From contig NZ_MDHA01000053.1 of assembly GCF_001705665.1 (NCBI RefSeq), forward strand, positions 1 through 64,000: DNA of 64,000 bases, given 5' to 3'. Positions within the stretch are counted from its first letter, which is position 1. Each line of letters opens with the position of its first letter. The position numbers were made by a program, and so were the translations under genes. Below, piece after piece: positions 54,810 to 63,816 of this stretch. This stretch comes from Thioclava sp. SK-1. Lineage in GTDB: Bacteria > Pseudomonadota > Alphaproteobacteria > Rhodobacterales > Rhodobacteraceae. The notes under the pieces were generated by a model that was given only the letters and a program-made list of their open reading frames with translations, searched no databases and was not told where the DNA came from.

Positions 54810-56222
54810 ATGGCACAGGCACCGGTGATCTTGTGGCTTCGCAGGGATTTCAGGTTTCATGATCATCGTGCGATGATGGCAGCCCATGAGACGGGCGCAC
54901 CCGTTATTGCCTTGTTCATTTGTGATGCGCAGATCGAAGGTTTGGGGGCTGCGCCAAAATGGCGCCTGGGTTTGGCGATCGAGGCTTTTGCTAAGGCGTT
55001 GAGTGAACGTGGTGGGCGATTGATTTTACGCCGCGGAAACGCGTTGCGCGTTTTGCAAGAGATGATTTCTGTCACGGGAGCGGTGGCTGTGCATTGGTCG
55101 CGGGCCTATGATGAAGAAGCGATTGCGCGTGATACTGAGGTGAAATCGGCCCTGAAAGCGCAAGGGATTGAGGCGGTCAGCCATGCCGGCCATTTATTGT
55201 TTGAGCCTTGGTCGGTCGCAACGCAAAAAGGCGAAGCATATAAAGTTTATACCCCCTATTGGCGTGCGGTAAAGGACCGGGGCGTTAATGCACCTGTGCG
55301 TGTAGTCGAGAAATGGTCGGCACCTGCGGACTGGCCTGAAAGCGACGCGTTGCGCGATTGGGGTTTGGGTGATGGGATGCAGCGGGGCGCGCAAGTTGTC
55401 GCTGGGCATGTTCAGGTAGGGGAGGCGGCCGCGCTGGACCGTTTGCGCCGTTTTACGGAAGAAAAGATTGATAGCTATAAGGCAAATCGCGATATCCCGT
55501 CCCATCACGCGACGTCTGGCCTGTCGGAAAATTTGACTTATGGCGAGATCAGCCCTCGGGTGATTTGGCACGCAGGTTGGCGGCGGATGGAAGAAGGCGC
55601 GTCAGGGGCAGAGCATTTTTTGAAAGAATTGGTCTGGCGGGAATTTGCCTGGCATCTGATGTATCATTTCCCGCAGTTGCCCGATCAGACATGGCGTAAG
55701 GAATGGCGCGATTTTGTTTGGCACGATGACAATGATGATGCCGAGCTGTGGCGGCGCGGCATGACAGGGGAGCCATTTGTGGATGCCGCCATGCGGGAGA
55801 TGTATGTCACGGGTACGATGCACAACCGTGCGCGAATGATTGTAGCATCATATCTGACCAAACATCTGCGGGTGGATTGGCGTGTTGGGCGGCGCTGGTT
55901 TGAAGAGTGTTTGATTGATTGGGATCCGGCTTCCAATGCGATGGGTTGGCAATGGGTGGCGGGATGTGGCCCAGATGCGTCACCATATTTTCGGGTATTT
56001 AACCCGGCCACGCAGGCGGAGAAATTCGACGGGGATCAAACCTATCGCCGGGCGTTTATTGCCGAAGGGCAAGATCCGCCGGCCGAAACAGCGCAGGCCT
56101 TTTTTAAGGCGGTTCCAAAATCATGGGGGCTGGATGCGTCCCAGCGTTATCCCAAGCCGATTGTCGATTTGAAAGCTGGACGTGAGGCAGCATTGGAGGC
56201 CTATCAGGATTTCAAATCGTAG
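54810..56222 (+). CDS. phr: Deoxyribodipyrimidine photolyase
   Basis: A 470-residue cryptochrome/photolyase protein that uses light to split cyclobutane pyrimidine dimers. MAQAPVILWLRRDFRFHDHR starts the antenna-binding alpha/beta domain. FAD-binding signatures in the C-terminal half: KELVWREFAWHLMYHF, TGEPFVDAAMREMYVTGTMH, NRARMIVASYLTKHL, then DWDPASNAMGWQWVAG. AGGAGGG lies seven bases before the ATG chosen; a TTG seven codons earlier is weaker. It is the first gene of the trgAB-cysK cluster, as reported for phrA in R. sphaeroides (from memory). Confidence 0.92.
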   Translation: MAQAPVILWLRRDFRFHDHRAMMAAHETGAPVIALFICDAQIEGLGAAPKWRLGLAIEAFAKALSERGGRLILRRGNALRVLQEMISVTGAVAVHWSRAYDEEAIARDTEVKSALKAQGIEAVSHAGHLLFEPWSVATQKGEAYKVYTPYWRAVKDRGVNAPVRVVEKWSAPADWPESDALRDWGLGDGMQRGAQVVAGHVQVGEAAALDRLRRFTEEKIDSYKANRDIPSHHATSGLSENLTYGEISPRVIWHAGWRRMEEGASGAEHFLKELVWREFAWHLMYHFPQLPDQTWRKEWRDFVWHDDNDDAELWRRGMTGEPFVDAAMREMYVTGTMHNRARMIVASYLTKHLRVDWRVGRRWFEECLIDWDPASNAMGWQWVAGCGPDASPYFRVFNPATQAEKFDGDQTYRRAFIAEGQDPPAETAQAFFKAVPKSWGLDASQRYPKPIVDLKAGREAALEAYQDFKS

Positions 56223-56386
56223 GCATGGATATGTCTGCAATCACAACACAGTAACGTGATTGCGAAATGCACATCAGATTTTCCCTATTTTAGCCATATT
56301 CTACAGCCAGTCTGTTCGCACGCGGACCGCAGATATGTGTCCACGATGGCGCTGTTGGGCGCGACATAAGTTAGGGAAGATAGCGT

Positions 56387-56863
56387 ATGCAACGCGTGAC
56401 GGTCCGGAATTCTCATATGCGTATGCCGACGGCGGCGAAATTGTTCGGTTGTGCCGGACTGGCGACGACAGCGGGTATTACGACCGTGTCACTGCTGCAA
56501 TATCTTCCTGCGGGCACGAAAACCGAAGGTGTTCTGGGGGTATCGATTGCCTTTGGAGTTTTGCTGGGCTGGCGGGTGATTGGCCCGGCCCGGATGCGCG
56601 GCTATGGTGCTGCGGTTTCCGTTGGATGCCGCGCGGCGTTTTATCTTACAATCTGTGTCCTGGGGTTTCTGGGGGCGCTGCAAATGCTGCACCGAGCGAT
56701 GTTGATGCGTTATGATGGACCAATGGATGCGTTGACCGATGTGATCGCCCAAGGCGCGCATGTGGGTTTGGAAGTGTTTCGTCCTGATATTGTGGTGATG
56801 TTGTTTGTCGGTGCCGTGGTCACTACTATGTTAAGCAGATGGGCAGGCAGCCGCTGGCCCTAA
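56387..56863 (+). CDS. trgA: TrgA-family tellurium resistance membrane protein
   Basis: A 158-residue protein with about four membrane helices. MPTAAKLFGCAGLATT (from residue 13), GVLLGWRVIGPARMRGYG, then MLMRYDGPMDALTDVI, VFRPDIVVMLFVGAVV and a terminal RWAGSRWP match the TrgA pattern (MPTAARL...RRYDGPFEAL...WR). TrgA contributes to tellurite resistance in Rhodobacter sphaeroides, where the mechanism is unresolved. AGGGAAG precedes the first ATG; MRMPTAAK is an alternative start. Confidence 0.85.
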   Translation: MQRVTVRNSHMRMPTAAKLFGCAGLATTAGITTVSLLQYLPAGTKTEGVLGVSIAFGVLLGWRVIGPARMRGYGAAVSVGCRAAFYLTICVLGFLGALQMLHRAMLMRYDGPMDALTDVIAQGAHVGLEVFRPDIVVMLFVGAVVTTMLSRWAGSRWP

Positions 56864-56886
56864 GCTGCGCAAAACGCGCCTAGACC

Positions 56887-58053
56887 ATGGGCAATGATGT
56901 GACTCATCAGTATTTTTTCTACGGCACACTTAGTTACCCACCGCTTTTGGCCCGTGTTTTGGGCCGTATGCCTGATATGAAGCCGGCTTATTTGGATGGG
57001 TATGACCCGCATGTCGCGCGGCAAAATGGGGCCGACTTGCCCTTCCCAATTTTGGTGAAAACCCCGGATGGCGGCACGCCGGGGGTTTTGATCGAAACCT
57101 TAACACCCCAAGAAGACGAACGGCTTAGGATCTATGAAGATGGGTTTGGCCTGCATGGGGTCGATGTATTCTTGGATGGAATCGAAGGGCCGGTTCCTGC
57201 ACGTGTCTTTTTGCCCGATACTGACCAATGGACGCCGGGCGATGCCTGGCATTTGAGTGACTGGTGCGAGCATTGGGGCGATATCGCAACCGAGGCAGCC
57301 GGCGATTTAATCGCTGCTTTGGGACAGATGGCGCCGCGACAGGCGATGGCGCGTGGTCCACAAATGCTGCTGCGGGCTGCGTCACGTTTGCGCGCACAGC
57401 ACATCGGCCAAACCGCACAGCGCCGCTTTCACGCAAGCCCACAGGATGTGGTGGTGGAAGATATTGCGATTCCATATGCGAAATTCTTCGCTGTTGAGGA
57501 ATACCGCCTGCGCCACCGTAAGTTTTCCGGCACGATGAGCGCGCCGCTGGAGCGTGCTGTCTTTGTGTCGGGCGATGCGGCGGTGATGTTGCCCTATGAT
57601 CCGGTGCGTGACCGGGTGTTGCTGATTGAACAGTTTCGCCCTGGGCCTTTGGCGCGCGGGGATCATAACCCATGGCTGTTGGAGGCGATTGCCGGGCGAA
57701 TTGATCCGGGCGAGACACCTGAACAGGCCGCATTGCGCGAAGGGGCAGAGGAGGCGGGCGTTGTGATCGACCGTCTTGTGGCCGCGCCAGATTTTTATCC
57801 GTCACCGGGTGCGAAGTCGGAATATGTCTATTGTTATATCGGCATTGCGGATTTGCCCGATGGGGCTGCACAGGCCGGTGGCCTTGAAGACGAAGGAGAG
57901 GATATTCGCCCTCATCTTATCAGTTTTGACGAATTGATGGCGCTGGTCGACAGTGGAGAGTTGAACAATGGTCCGGCGTTGATCTGTGCCTTCGCATTGT
58001 TGCGGGCGCGGGCGGATCTGCGTGCCCAGGCGGCAACGAGCCCATCCAAATGA
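56887..58053 (+). CDS. trgB: TrgB: gamma-glutamylcyclotransferase-like domain fused to NUDIX hydrolase
   Basis: A 388-residue two-domain protein. The N-terminal ~150 residues begin YFFYGTLSYPPLL, the YGTL motif of GGCT/AIG2-like folds. The C-terminal half is an ADP-ribose pyrophosphatase-type NUDIX domain with the box GRIDPGETPEQAAL-REGAEEAGV at 270-292, all catalytic Glu present. This fusion is the TrgB type from the R. sphaeroides tellurite locus. It follows trgA by 23 bases and likely shares its transcript. A stem-loop at 58138 separates it from cysK. Confidence 0.85.
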   Translation: MGNDVTHQYFFYGTLSYPPLLARVLGRMPDMKPAYLDGYDPHVARQNGADLPFPILVKTPDGGTPGVLIETLTPQEDERLRIYEDGFGLHGVDVFLDGIEGPVPARVFLPDTDQWTPGDAWHLSDWCEHWGDIATEAAGDLIAALGQMAPRQAMARGPQMLLRAASRLRAQHIGQTAQRRFHASPQDVVVEDIAIPYAKFFAVEEYRLRHRKFSGTMSAPLERAVFVSGDAAVMLPYDPVRDRVLLIEQFRPGPLARGDHNPWLLEAIAGRIDPGETPEQAALREGAEEAGVVIDRLVAAPDFYPSPGAKSEYVYCYIGIADLPDGAAQAGGLEDEGEDIRPHLISFDELMALVDSGELNNGPALICAFALLRARADLRAQAATSPSK

Positions 58054-58137
58054 TATTAGGCGTAAATCCCGGATCTGCGCAGATATTTGGGCGGCTGTTT
58101 TCGTGGAACCGGGCGATATTAGGACAGGCGTTATGCC

Positions 58138-58161
58138 AATCTGACCGATGTTGGTCAGATT
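58138..58161 (+). terminator. Hairpin between trgB and cysK
   Basis: AATCTGACC, loop GATGTT, GGTCAGATT: a perfect 9-bp stem followed by TTT. It could terminate trgB or act as an operator for cysK; TTGACA at 58171-58176 just downstream looks like the cysK -35. Confidence 0.5.
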
Positions 58162-58274
58162 TTCGTCGTGTTGACAGGGCGAATGCTTTCAATCCTTCGG
58201 ATATGACTTGAGGCGGCGACGCGCGCAGCCTAAGTCTGTAGTCCAAAGATATGCCAAATGCTAAGGAGAGGATC

Positions 58275-59306
58275 ATGAGGGTTTGCGACGATCTCGCGGC
58301 GACAGTGGGCAATACGCCCCTGATCAAGCTGAAAAAAGCGTCGGAGCTGACCGGGTGCAACATCCTCGGCAAGGCTGAATTCATGAACCCCGGTCAGTCG
58401 ATCAAGGATCGTGCTGCGTTGTTCATCATTCGCGATGCGATTGCCAAGGGGCAGCTGAAACCGGGTGGCACGATTGTTGAGGGCACTGCCGGCAACACCG
58501 GTATCGGCCTTGCGCTGGTGGGCGCGTCAATGGGCTTCCGCACGGTTATTGTGATCCCCGAAACCCAAAGCCAGGAAAAGAAAGACATGATCCGCCTGGC
58601 AGGCGCAGAGCTGGTGCAGGTGCCCGCAGCGCCCTATAAAAACCCAAATAATTATGTCCGCTACTCGGAACGTTTGGCCAAAGAACTGGCCAAGACCGAC
58701 CCTAACGGCGTGATCTGGGCCAATCAGTTTGACAACACAGCCAACCGTGAAGCCCATATTCAGACCACTGGACCGGAAATCTGGGATCAAACAGGTGGCA
58801 AGGTTGATGGTTTTGTCTGCTCTGTCGGGTCGGGCGGAACATTTGCCGGCACCGGGATGGTGTTGCAGCCCAAGGGTGTAAAGGTCGCGTTGGCCGATCC
58901 CGATGGCGCAGCGTTGCACAGTTTTTACACCACCGGTGAACTGAAGGCCGAAGGATCATCAATCAGCGAAGGTATCGGCCAGGGTCGCATTACCGCAAAT
59001 CTTGAAGGGTTTACGCCTGATTTCTCATATAATGTGCCAGATGCAGAGGCGCTGCCGATTGTGTTTGATCTGGTTCAGGAAGAGGGGCTGGTGCTGGGCG
59101 GGTCCTCAGGGATCAATATCGCTGGTGCGATGCGAATGGCCAAGGATTTGGGCCCGGGCCATACGATCGTCACTGTGCTATGTGACTATGGTAATCGATA
59201 TCAGTCAAAGCTGTTCAACCCAGAGTTCTTGAAGGAAAAGGGCTTGCCGGTGCCTGAATGGCTGGACCGTGAACCACGCGATCTGCCCGAGGTCTATGCC
59301 GAATGA
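58275..59306 (+). CDS. cysK: Cysteine synthase A (O-acetylserine sulfhydrylase)
   Basis: A 343-residue PLP enzyme making cysteine from O-acetylserine and sulfide. PLP Lys44 lies in MNPGQSIKDRAAL. The Asn loop reads EGTAGNTGIGLALV where most CysK proteins have TSGNTG, and the phosphate loop is CSVGSGGTFAGTG. The start MRVCDDLAATVGNTPLIKL has AAGGAGAGG upstream; eight further codons upstream are not family-like. Sulfide/thiol supply is linked to tellurite detoxification, fitting its place after trgAB. Its stop overlaps the next gene's start (ATGA). Confidence 0.92.
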   Translation: MRVCDDLAATVGNTPLIKLKKASELTGCNILGKAEFMNPGQSIKDRAALFIIRDAIAKGQLKPGGTIVEGTAGNTGIGLALVGASMGFRTVIVIPETQSQEKKDMIRLAGAELVQVPAAPYKNPNNYVRYSERLAKELAKTDPNGVIWANQFDNTANREAHIQTTGPEIWDQTGGKVDGFVCSVGSGGTFAGTGMVLQPKGVKVALADPDGAALHSFYTTGELKAEGSSISEGIGQGRITANLEGFTPDFSYNVPDAEALPIVFDLVQEEGLVLGGSSGINIAGAMRMAKDLGPGHTIVTVLCDYGNRYQSKLFNPEFLKEKGLPVPEWLDREPRDLPEVYAE

Positions 59307-61795
59307 TCCGATCTATCCTGCGCCTTTTGGCGTTCGTCACCTGCCTTGCATATGCTGGGCTTGCTGCGGCGCAGGATAGTTCACTGCCCGATTACCAGGC
59401 ATGGCAAAGCTTTGCCGATCAGGCGCAGACCACGCTGGATGAGGGAAAAGCCAGCGATTCCGAGCTGGAAGCTCTCCGCCAGAATATCGTGTCGCTCCGG
59501 TCCGAATTTCACAGTGCCCGTGACGCGAATGCCAACCAAATCCAGACGTTACGCGATCAGATCGATGCGCTTGGACCTGCCCCGGCGGAGGGCGATACGG
59601 AAGATGAGGCGATTGCGGCACGGCGCAAGGATCTGAATGATCAACTGGGCAAGCTGCAAGCGCCCGGGATTACTGCCACCGAAGCCTCGACCCGGGCGGA
59701 CGGATTGGTGCGCGCTATCGATGCAGAGCTGCGTACACGGTCTACCGATAAATTGCTGCGCTTGTCGCCATCGCCGCTAAACCCGATCAATTGGGCGTCC
59801 GCGCTGACTTTGACTTCCAGCCTTGTGACCAATCTCTATTCAGAGACGGCCGAACGCGCCCAAGACACACAGCGGTTTGAGGCGATGAAAGACAATGGTC
59901 CGGTCATCGCGGGCCTGTTCTTTGTGTCGGTGATCTTGCTATGGCGCGGGCGCAGTTTCATGCAGCGCGTCTCGGTAAAGCTGTTGGATAGGTCATCTTT
60001 GCGCGCGCGCATGGTGATCGAAACCGTCGTGTCGATTGGTCAAATCATCGTGCCGATGATTGGCACAACGCTGTTTTTGACGGCCCTTGTGGAAACTGAT
60101 CTGTTTGGCAGCCTGTGGAAAGGCTTGATTGCCGTCGTTGGCGGCATCGCGCTGATCATCTTGTTTTCCGCCTGGCTGGCAGGACGGATTTTTCCGTCGC
60201 GCGACCGTGCGGATTCTCCCTTCACACTATTGGCAGAGCGTCGCGCCGAAGGCCGTCTGTTGACCCTGATTTTGGGTGTGCTGCTGGCAATCAAACAACA
60301 ATTGGGTGATTGGATCATCGCCCAAGCAGATCCGCTGATGCTCGGTGGGGGGCAAACGGCGCAGGCAGCCAGCGATGCGGCCACGCGTATTGATGGCGGG
60401 CTTGCCGTTTTGGTGTTTCCGCTGCAGGTCGCGGCCTGCATGGCTTTGTTCCGATTGGGGCAATTGCTGCGCCGCCATGTGCATAATTCTGATAACACCG
60501 ATGATGCTGGTGCATTTCGCAACACGCTGATCCGTTTGATCGCGACATTGATCCTCGCTGTGTCGATTGTCAGCCCTGTGCTGGGGGGGATCGGCTATGT
60601 GAATGCGGCAAACGGACTGATTTGGTCAACTATTCTTTCGCTCATGCTGGCCGGTGTAGTGCTGATTTTGCAGCATTTCCTGGCCGAAATGTATGTAGTT
60701 GTCACCAAACGTGAGGATGACGGGCGTGACAGTTTGATCCCCGTTCTGGCGGGTTTTTTACTGGGCTTGCTATCACTACCTGTGCTTGCACTGATCTGGG
60801 GCGCGCGGGTTGAAGGACTGCTGGAGGTTTGGACGGCGTTCCGGCAGGGAATTGACCTTGGCGGTGTGCAGATTTCGCCCGCTGTCTTCATGACATTGGC
60901 CGCGGTTTTCACCATCGGCTATATGGCAACCCGAATTTTGCAAGGTGCGCTGCGCACAACCATCTTGCCAAAAACGACGATCGACAAGGGCGGGCAAAAT
61001 GCCATCGTGTCCGGTGTGGGCTACCTTGGGGTATTCCTGGCAGCATTGATGGGCATTTCGGCGGCTGGGATCAACCTGTCGTCATTGGCGATTGTCGCAG
61101 GCGCGCTTTCGGTCGGCGTGGGGTTTGGCCTGCAAACTATCGTCCAGAACTTTGTCTCTGGGATTATTTTGTTGGTGGAACGCCCGATTTCCGAAGGCGA
61201 TTGGATTGAAGTCGGGGGGCAAATGGGGGTGGTGAAGGCGATCTCGGTTCGCTCCACCCGAATTGAAACATTCGACCGGACCGAAGTTATTGTCCCCAAT
61301 GCTGATTTGATTGCCAATCAGGTAACGAACTGGACCCGAGGGAATATGACCGGGCGTCTTATCGTGCCCGTGGGCGTGGCATATGGCACCGATACCCGCA
61401 AGGTGGAGCAGATTTTGCTGGAAATCGCCGAGGCCCAGCCAACCGTCATGCTGAACCCCGAACCACAGGTGGTCTTCACCAGTTTCGGGGCCGACAGCAT
61501 GAATTTTGAAGCCCGTGTGATCTTGTCTGACGTGAATTTCAAGCTGCGCGTAATGTCGGAAATGAACCATCAGATTAACGCAAGGTTCCGCGAAGAAGGG
61601 ATTGAAATTCCCTTTGCCCAACGTGATTTGTGGCTGCGTAACGCAGAGGTTTTGACCGGGCGCCAGCCCCAGCCCAAACCGCCCGAGCCAAAGCTGGATG
61701 ATCAGCCGCATAAGCTGGGCACACCTGCGCCGGGCGAAGGGCTGCAAGACAGTCCAGCAGATTCTGGCGGGGCAGATGGCGATGGGGGGCGCTAA
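59303..61795 (+). CDS. MscS-family mechanosensitive channel with periplasmic DUF3772 domain
   Basis: An 830-residue inner-membrane protein. It has a signal peptide (RSILRLLAFVTCLAYAGLAAA), a DUF3772 coiled-coil region (about 40-170), roughly eight more helices, then the MscS core: AIVAGALSVGVGFGLQTIVQ pore helix, NFVSGIILLVERPISEGDWI and FDRTEVIVPNADLIANQVTN. The tail is Pro/Gly/Asp-rich. The architecture is like KefA/YjeP-size channels. Its ATG overlaps the cysK stop, so the two are co-translated. Start chosen for the signal peptide. Confidence 0.9.
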   Translation: MIRSILRLLAFVTCLAYAGLAAAQDSSLPDYQAWQSFADQAQTTLDEGKASDSELEALRQNIVSLRSEFHSARDANANQIQTLRDQIDALGPAPAEGDTEDEAIAARRKDLNDQLGKLQAPGITATEASTRADGLVRAIDAELRTRSTDKLLRLSPSPLNPINWASALTLTSSLVTNLYSETAERAQDTQRFEAMKDNGPVIAGLFFVSVILLWRGRSFMQRVSVKLLDRSSLRARMVIETVVSIGQIIVPMIGTTLFLTALVETDLFGSLWKGLIAVVGGIALIILFSAWLAGRIFPSRDRADSPFTLLAERRAEGRLLTLILGVLLAIKQQLGDWIIAQADPLMLGGGQTAQAASDAATRIDGGLAVLVFPLQVAACMALFRLGQLLRRHVHNSDNTDDAGAFRNTLIRLIATLILAVSIVSPVLGGIGYVNAANGLIWSTILSLMLAGVVLILQHFLAEMYVVVTKREDDGRDSLIPVLAGFLLGLLSLPVLALIWGARVEGLLEVWTAFRQGIDLGGVQISPAVFMTLAAVFTIGYMATRILQGALRTTILPKTTIDKGGQNAIVSGVGYLGVFLAALMGISAAGINLSSLAIVAGALSVGVGFGLQTIVQNFVSGIILLVERPISEGDWIEVGGQMGVVKAISVRSTRIETFDRTEVIVPNADLIANQVTNWTRGNMTGRLIVPVGVAYGTDTRKVEQILLEIAEAQPTVMLNPEPQVVFTSFGADSMNFEARVILSDVNFKLRVMSEMNHQINARFREEGIEIPFAQRDLWLRNAEVLTGRQPQPKPPEPKLDDQPHKLGTPAPGEGLQDSPADSGGADGDGGR

Positions 61796-61819
61796 GCCGC
61801 GCCCCATCTGCTGGCGATA

Positions 61820-62740
61820 TTACTTACCGATGGACATGATGTCATAGGGTGTGCCCTGGTAAATTTCATTAATCCAATTGCCATATAGAAGATGCGCATG
61901 ACTGCGCCAGCGGTTCAGCGGTGCTTGGTTTGGATCATCATCAGGGTAGTAATTTTCTGGCACGGTGACCGGCTTTCCGGCCAATACATCACGATCATAT
62001 TCGTCTTTCAACGTCGTGCTATCATATTCAAAATGATTGAATACATAAAGCGCACGCGCTGCCACATCTTGCACCAAACATGGGCCGGTAGTGTCGCTGT
62101 CAAGCAGCATGGTCAGGCCGGCTGCCTCCATCTCGGAGCGGCGCATCTCTGTCCAGCGCGAAACAGGCACAAGGCAATCATCTGAAAACCCACGCAAATA
62201 GGGCGAAGCGGGCTGACAATTGCGATGCCGGAAGCAGCCAAACTGCTTTTCCGTCAGGATATGTTTGGCGATGCCGTGGAAATGATAGGCCATCGCCATA
62301 CCACCCCAGCACACGCCAAAGGTCGAAAATACATGCGTGCGTGTCCATTCAAACACGCGCTGCAATTCGTCCCAGTAGGTCACATCTTCAAACGGCAGAT
62401 GTTCAATCGGTGCGCCGGTGATGATCAGCCCGTCGAATTTCTCGCCCGACGCCTCTACTTCCGTGAAGGGGCGATAGAATTGTTCCATATGGTCGGCGGC
62501 GGTATTTTTCGCCTGATGTTCGCTCATACGGATCAGCTGAAAATCTATCTGCAAGGGGGTTGCGCCGATCAAGCGGCCAAATTGGTTTTCAGTTTGGATC
62601 TTTTTAGGCATTAGGTTCAATAAACCGATGCGGATCGGGCGAATATCCTGCGTTGCCGCACGGCCTGGCGAAATCACCATCACACCCTCTTTCGACAAAA
62701 TGTCAAAGGCGGGCAGGGATTGCGGCAAAGTAATCGGCAT
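61820..62740 (-). CDS. metA: Homoserine O-acetyltransferase, MetA type
   Basis: A 306-residue MetA-family enzyme that activates homoserine for methionine synthesis. Catalytic Cys144 is in [10 protein letters not shown]; His236 and Glu238 are in VFNHFEYD. In [20 protein letters not shown] the residue after PI is Glu113, the position where Glu marks acetyl-CoA use and Gly marks succinyl-CoA use in family members studied, so acetylation is predicted. No SAM riboswitch was recognised in the 80-base leader upstream. Confidence 0.9.
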   Translation of the reverse strand: MPITLPQSLPAFDILSKEGVMVISPGRAATQDIRPIRIGLLNLMPKKIQTENQFGRLIGATPLQIDFQLIRMSEHQAKNTAADHMEQFYRPFTEVEASGEKFDGLIITGAPIEHLPFEDVTYWDELQRVFEWTRTHVFSTFGVCWGGMAMAYHFHGIAKHILTEKQFGCFRHRNCQPASPYLRGFSDDCLVPVSRWTEMRRSEMEAAGLTMLLDSDTTGPCLVQDVAARALYVFNHFEYDSTTLKDEYDRDVLAGKPVTVPENYYPDDDPNQAPLNRWRSHAHLLYGNWINEIYQGTPYDIMSIGK

Positions 62741-62819
62741 CGGTTTCGTCCTACTGCATGGGCATGGTGCCCGGTCTTTTGGTCTTGGCGTATGAAACTG
62801 TAAGAAGTGCTAATGTCAG

Positions 62820-63674
62820 TTAGGCGGGCATGGCCTGCGCGATCAGGGATGTAAAATCTTTTTTGTCGCGCACAAGGGCCACATCTTCGGCTTTGACCGT
62901 GATCCCCCAGTTGCGCGCCATCGCATCATAGCGGGGTTGGCGGTGCGCCAGTGCCTGCGCATAGGTCCAGCGCACGAAATCATCCGGGTTGACCTCTTCT
63001 TCGCGCAGGCCGCGTTCGACACGATATTCCACCCATTTGCGTTCCAGAAATTCGGGCTGGTAATACATGGGCTTGGGCGCGCGATCAAAACGGCGGACAA
63101 GCTCTTCTGTATGGGCATCAGACCCTTCAATCCAAACCATCAACATCTTCGACGACAATGCGGTCAGGATCGGGTCATTGGGGTCATCGGGATCCACCAC
63201 TTCACAGATAGAGCCACCAGTATCGCAGACAAAATCGCCGATACCGTAAATCTCGGCAGAGCGGCGAATGAAATATTCACTGTCCAGCAGCGCTTGGGTT
63301 TCCGCACGGCGATGCTGATTTTGGCGCACCATGTAATCGGCAAAGGGCAAGCCGCCTTTCATCGGTGAACCAGGTTTTCCCAGATAGGTCGATAGCGGCG
63401 CAAGGTTATCAAAGCTGATGTTCGAGCGCAGCTCCACCGCATCTTGCAACAGCAATTCACGCAGCAGCGGAATTTTCATCGCCTCGCGTTTGAAATTATC
63501 CGCAATATATTCCCCCATATAGCGTGTACCAATGCGGTAATCGATAGAGTAGTGAAACCAACCGGAATCGCGCAACATGTTCGACACATAGGTTTTTCCA
63601 AGCCCGGACATGCCAAACAGAAGCACATGTTTTTTCTGTGCTGCCAGCCAGTTGGCACGGGTTGGATAGATCAT
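62820..63674 (-). CDS. P-loop ATPase of unknown role
   Basis: A 284-residue protein: MIYPTRANWLAAQKKHVLLF with Walker A GMSGLGKT (21-28). The next segments (RDSGWFHYSIDYRIGTRYMG and GDFVCDTGGSICEVVDPDDP) resemble small-kinase-like ATPases seen in Rhodobacteraceae. No second recognised domain. The longer open frame has 96 leading residues of junk composition; the chosen ATG has AAAGGGC upstream. It is followed by metA on the same strand but 80 bases away, so co-transcription is possible. Confidence 0.75.
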   Translation of the reverse strand: MIYPTRANWLAAQKKHVLLFGMSGLGKTYVSNMLRDSGWFHYSIDYRIGTRYMGEYIADNFKREAMKIPLLRELLLQDAVELRSNISFDNLAPLSTYLGKPGSPMKGGLPFADYMVRQNQHRRAETQALLDSEYFIRRSAEIYGIGDFVCDTGGSICEVVDPDDPNDPILTALSSKMLMVWIEGSDAHTEELVRRFDRAPKPMYYQPEFLERKWVEYRVERGLREEEVNPDDFVRWTYAQALAHRQPRYDAMARNWGITVKAEDVALVRDKKDFTSLIAQAMPA

Positions 63675-63761
63675 CGCGCGGCCCTTTATTTGGTGTTTTG
63701 CTCTGGCTTGGGTGTATCGCGCCTTGGTGTCGCCGTCACGCCCCTTTGTCACGGTGAAATA

Positions 63762-63794
63762 CAAAACGGCCCGCCATTGGGGCGGACCGTTTTG
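63762..63794 (-). terminator. Terminator after the outer-membrane gene
   Basis: CAAAACGGCCCGCC and GGCGGACCGTTTTG form a 14-bp stem with one mismatch; on the minus strand the hairpin is followed by TTTTGTATTT. It lies about 20 bases past the stop at 63817. Confidence 0.8.
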
Positions 63795-63816
63795 AAATCG
63801 TGATTTGAAGGCTGGA

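Noticed and set aside
62741-62819. Possible SAM riboswitch upstream of metA
   Set aside because: SAM-II and SAM/SAH consensus elements common before met genes in alphaproteobacteria could not be matched in this short leader.
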